From JAWKWH01 sp963669285 (GTDB lineage Bacteria; Pseudomonadota; Alphaproteobacteria; Rhizobiales; Rhizobiaceae), in contig CAXXSI010000022.1 of assembly GCA_963669285.2 (NCBI GenBank), positions 744,001 to 808,000 of the forward strand: DNA of 64,000 bases, given 5' to 3'. The position numbers and the translations under genes are program-made. A model generated the notes under the pieces. That model ran no database searches. It saw only the letters and a program-made list of their open reading frames with translations, and was not told the origin of the DNA. How positions within the stretch are numbered: the first letter of the stretch is position 1; each line of letters opens with the position of its first letter. This document shows positions 63,397-64,000 of this stretch, piece after piece.

Positions 63397-64000
63397 CTAA
63401 TAGGCGTACCAGGGCGCGTCCGACTCTTCGTCCGGCTGAAATTTGGGATAGTTGCGCTTGGCCCGCTTGTGGTAGGGCAAATCGTTGTCGCGCATGAAGT
63501 CGCGAATATCGTCATCGCTCCAGCGGACAACCGGATCGACACGGACGAGACGTCCGTCCAGGTCGACCCGATGGGTGATTTCAGCTGGCCGTTTGACGTG
63601 ATTGACGGCGCTGATCCAGCAATCGAATTCCTTTAACGTGTCATTGAGATGCGCGAGCACAAAGGTCTGTCCGTCCATGTCCCGGTTTTCGATCCACATG
63701 CGTTCGGTGTGATCGTGATCGCCCGGTTGCACCTCGGTCTCACGTCCGCTCGCAATCTTCACATCGGTCAGGCCGAGCCGGGCAACGATCTGTTCGCGGT
63801 AGGATTTGCTTTCTTCGAACTCCAAACCGGGGCGGCAAAACACCACCGGTGTATTCGGATCGATATCGGCCACCATCTTGAGAACGGCAATGCTGCGCGA
63901 TTTGAGTGACGCGGTAACAACCACCCGGCCCGGGTAGCGCTCGCCGATGAGATAGGCAAGGAGTTGGTGGGTGTCGAGATGGCTGGTCTTCGACCAGATA
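63397..64000 (-). CDS. PAPS reductase-family protein (CysH-like), C-terminal part
   Basis: At least 200 residues are encoded, with the frame still open at the right edge. It matches the phosphoadenosine-phosphosulfate reductase family fold: a PP-loop-like TASLKSRSIAVLKMV, then IDPNTPVVFCRPGLEFEES and VDPVVRWSDDDIRDFMRDND. Two usual features are altered: the PP-loop reads SLKSRS, not SGGKDS-like, and the C-terminal ECGIH motif with the catalytic cysteine is absent (it ends ESDAPWYAY). It may bind APS or PAPS without reducing it. Convergent to the apr genes. Confidence 0.72.
   Translation of the reverse strand, partial: IWSKTSHLDTHQLLAYLIGERYPGRVVVTASLKSRSIAVLKMVADIDPNTPVVFCRPGLEFEESKSYREQIVARLGLTDVKIASGRETEVQPGDHDHTERMWIENRDMDGQTFVLAHLNDTLKEFDCWISAVNHVKRPAEITHRVDLDGRLVRVDPVVRWSDDDIRDFMRDNDLPYHKRAKRNYPKFQPDEESDAPWYAY

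Noticed and set aside
63391..63408. Short dyad ACGCC/GGCGT between the 52-residue gene and the CysH-like gene as a terminator
   Set aside because: Only five pairs, no T-run, and it overlaps the stop codon of the CysH-like gene.
1..64000. CRISPR arrays, insertion sequences, rRNA or complete tRNA genes
   Set aside because: Looked for regular spaced repeats, transposase motifs and tRNA/rRNA signatures on both strands and saw none convincing.

Overview
The window looks like an alphaproteobacterium of the rhizobial order (Hyphomicrobiales). The main reason is a 35 kb flagellar cluster holding the rhizobial motility genes motC, motD, motE, rem, flaF and flbT, a VisN/VisR-like LuxR regulator, and small flagellins. 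TRAP transport plus an adenylylsulfate-reductase sulfur-oxidation cluster suggests a marine or coastal bacterium; that is an inference, and no rRNA gene is present to test it.

Region 1 (about 1-12,300) is a catabolic cluster on the + strand. It holds a TRAP transporter (dctP end, dctQ, broken dctM), a two-domain 3-dehydroshikimate dehydratase-like protein (TIM barrel plus HPPD-like domain), a short citrate-synthase-family protein (citryl-CoA lyase type), two Gfo/Idh/MocA oxidoreductases, a broken unrecognised gene, a second TIM-barrel isomerase, a CoA-acylating aldehyde dehydrogenase and an acetolactate-synthase-like ThDP enzyme. The enzyme types parallel those of inositol catabolism (IolG, IolE/I, IolD, IolA), but the members differ. 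The substrate is unknown.

Region 2 (about 12,300-16,300) encodes a Spy/CpxP-like periplasmic protein with an OmpR-type response regulator and a histidine kinase, preceded by a TTTAC-N5-TTTAC direct repeat that resembles a CpxR box. A J-domain-like protein and a small membrane-anchored protein follow.

Region 3 (about 16,600-54,300) is the flagellar cluster. A LuxR regulator and a GGDEF protein precede a minus-strand operon, motA-fliM-fliN-fliG-flhB plus one unknown gene. Divergent to it runs a long + strand series: DUF1217, flgF, fliI, unknown, flgB, flgC, fliE, flgG, flgA, flgI, motE, flgH, fliL, fliP, flagellin, fliF, fliH-like, motB, motC, motD, transglycosylase, rem, flgE, flgK, flgL, flaF, flbT, flgD, fliQ, flhA, fliR, a coiled-coil gene, flgJ-like, flgN-like, unknown and a second flagellin. 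Chemotaxis genes are absent. fliF sits beside fliH and motB rather than next to the vis genes.

Region 4 (about 54,300-57,400) is sparse: terminator hairpins, a PilZ protein, a 43-residue membrane peptide, a calcineurin-like phosphoesterase and a MazG-like pyrophosphohydrolase.

Region 5 (about 57,400-64,000) is a sulfite-oxidation module: sat, divergent aprM-aprB-aprA, then a small unknown protein, an SlyD-like FKBP, a 52-residue protein and, convergent, the C-terminal part of a PAPS-reductase-family protein lacking the usual catalytic motifs.

A recurring oddity is single-base frameshifts in otherwise well-conserved genes (dctM three, the gene at 6141 two, fliR two, the gene at 50882 one, motE one). 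These look more like sequence or assembly errors than decay, but need reads to settle.
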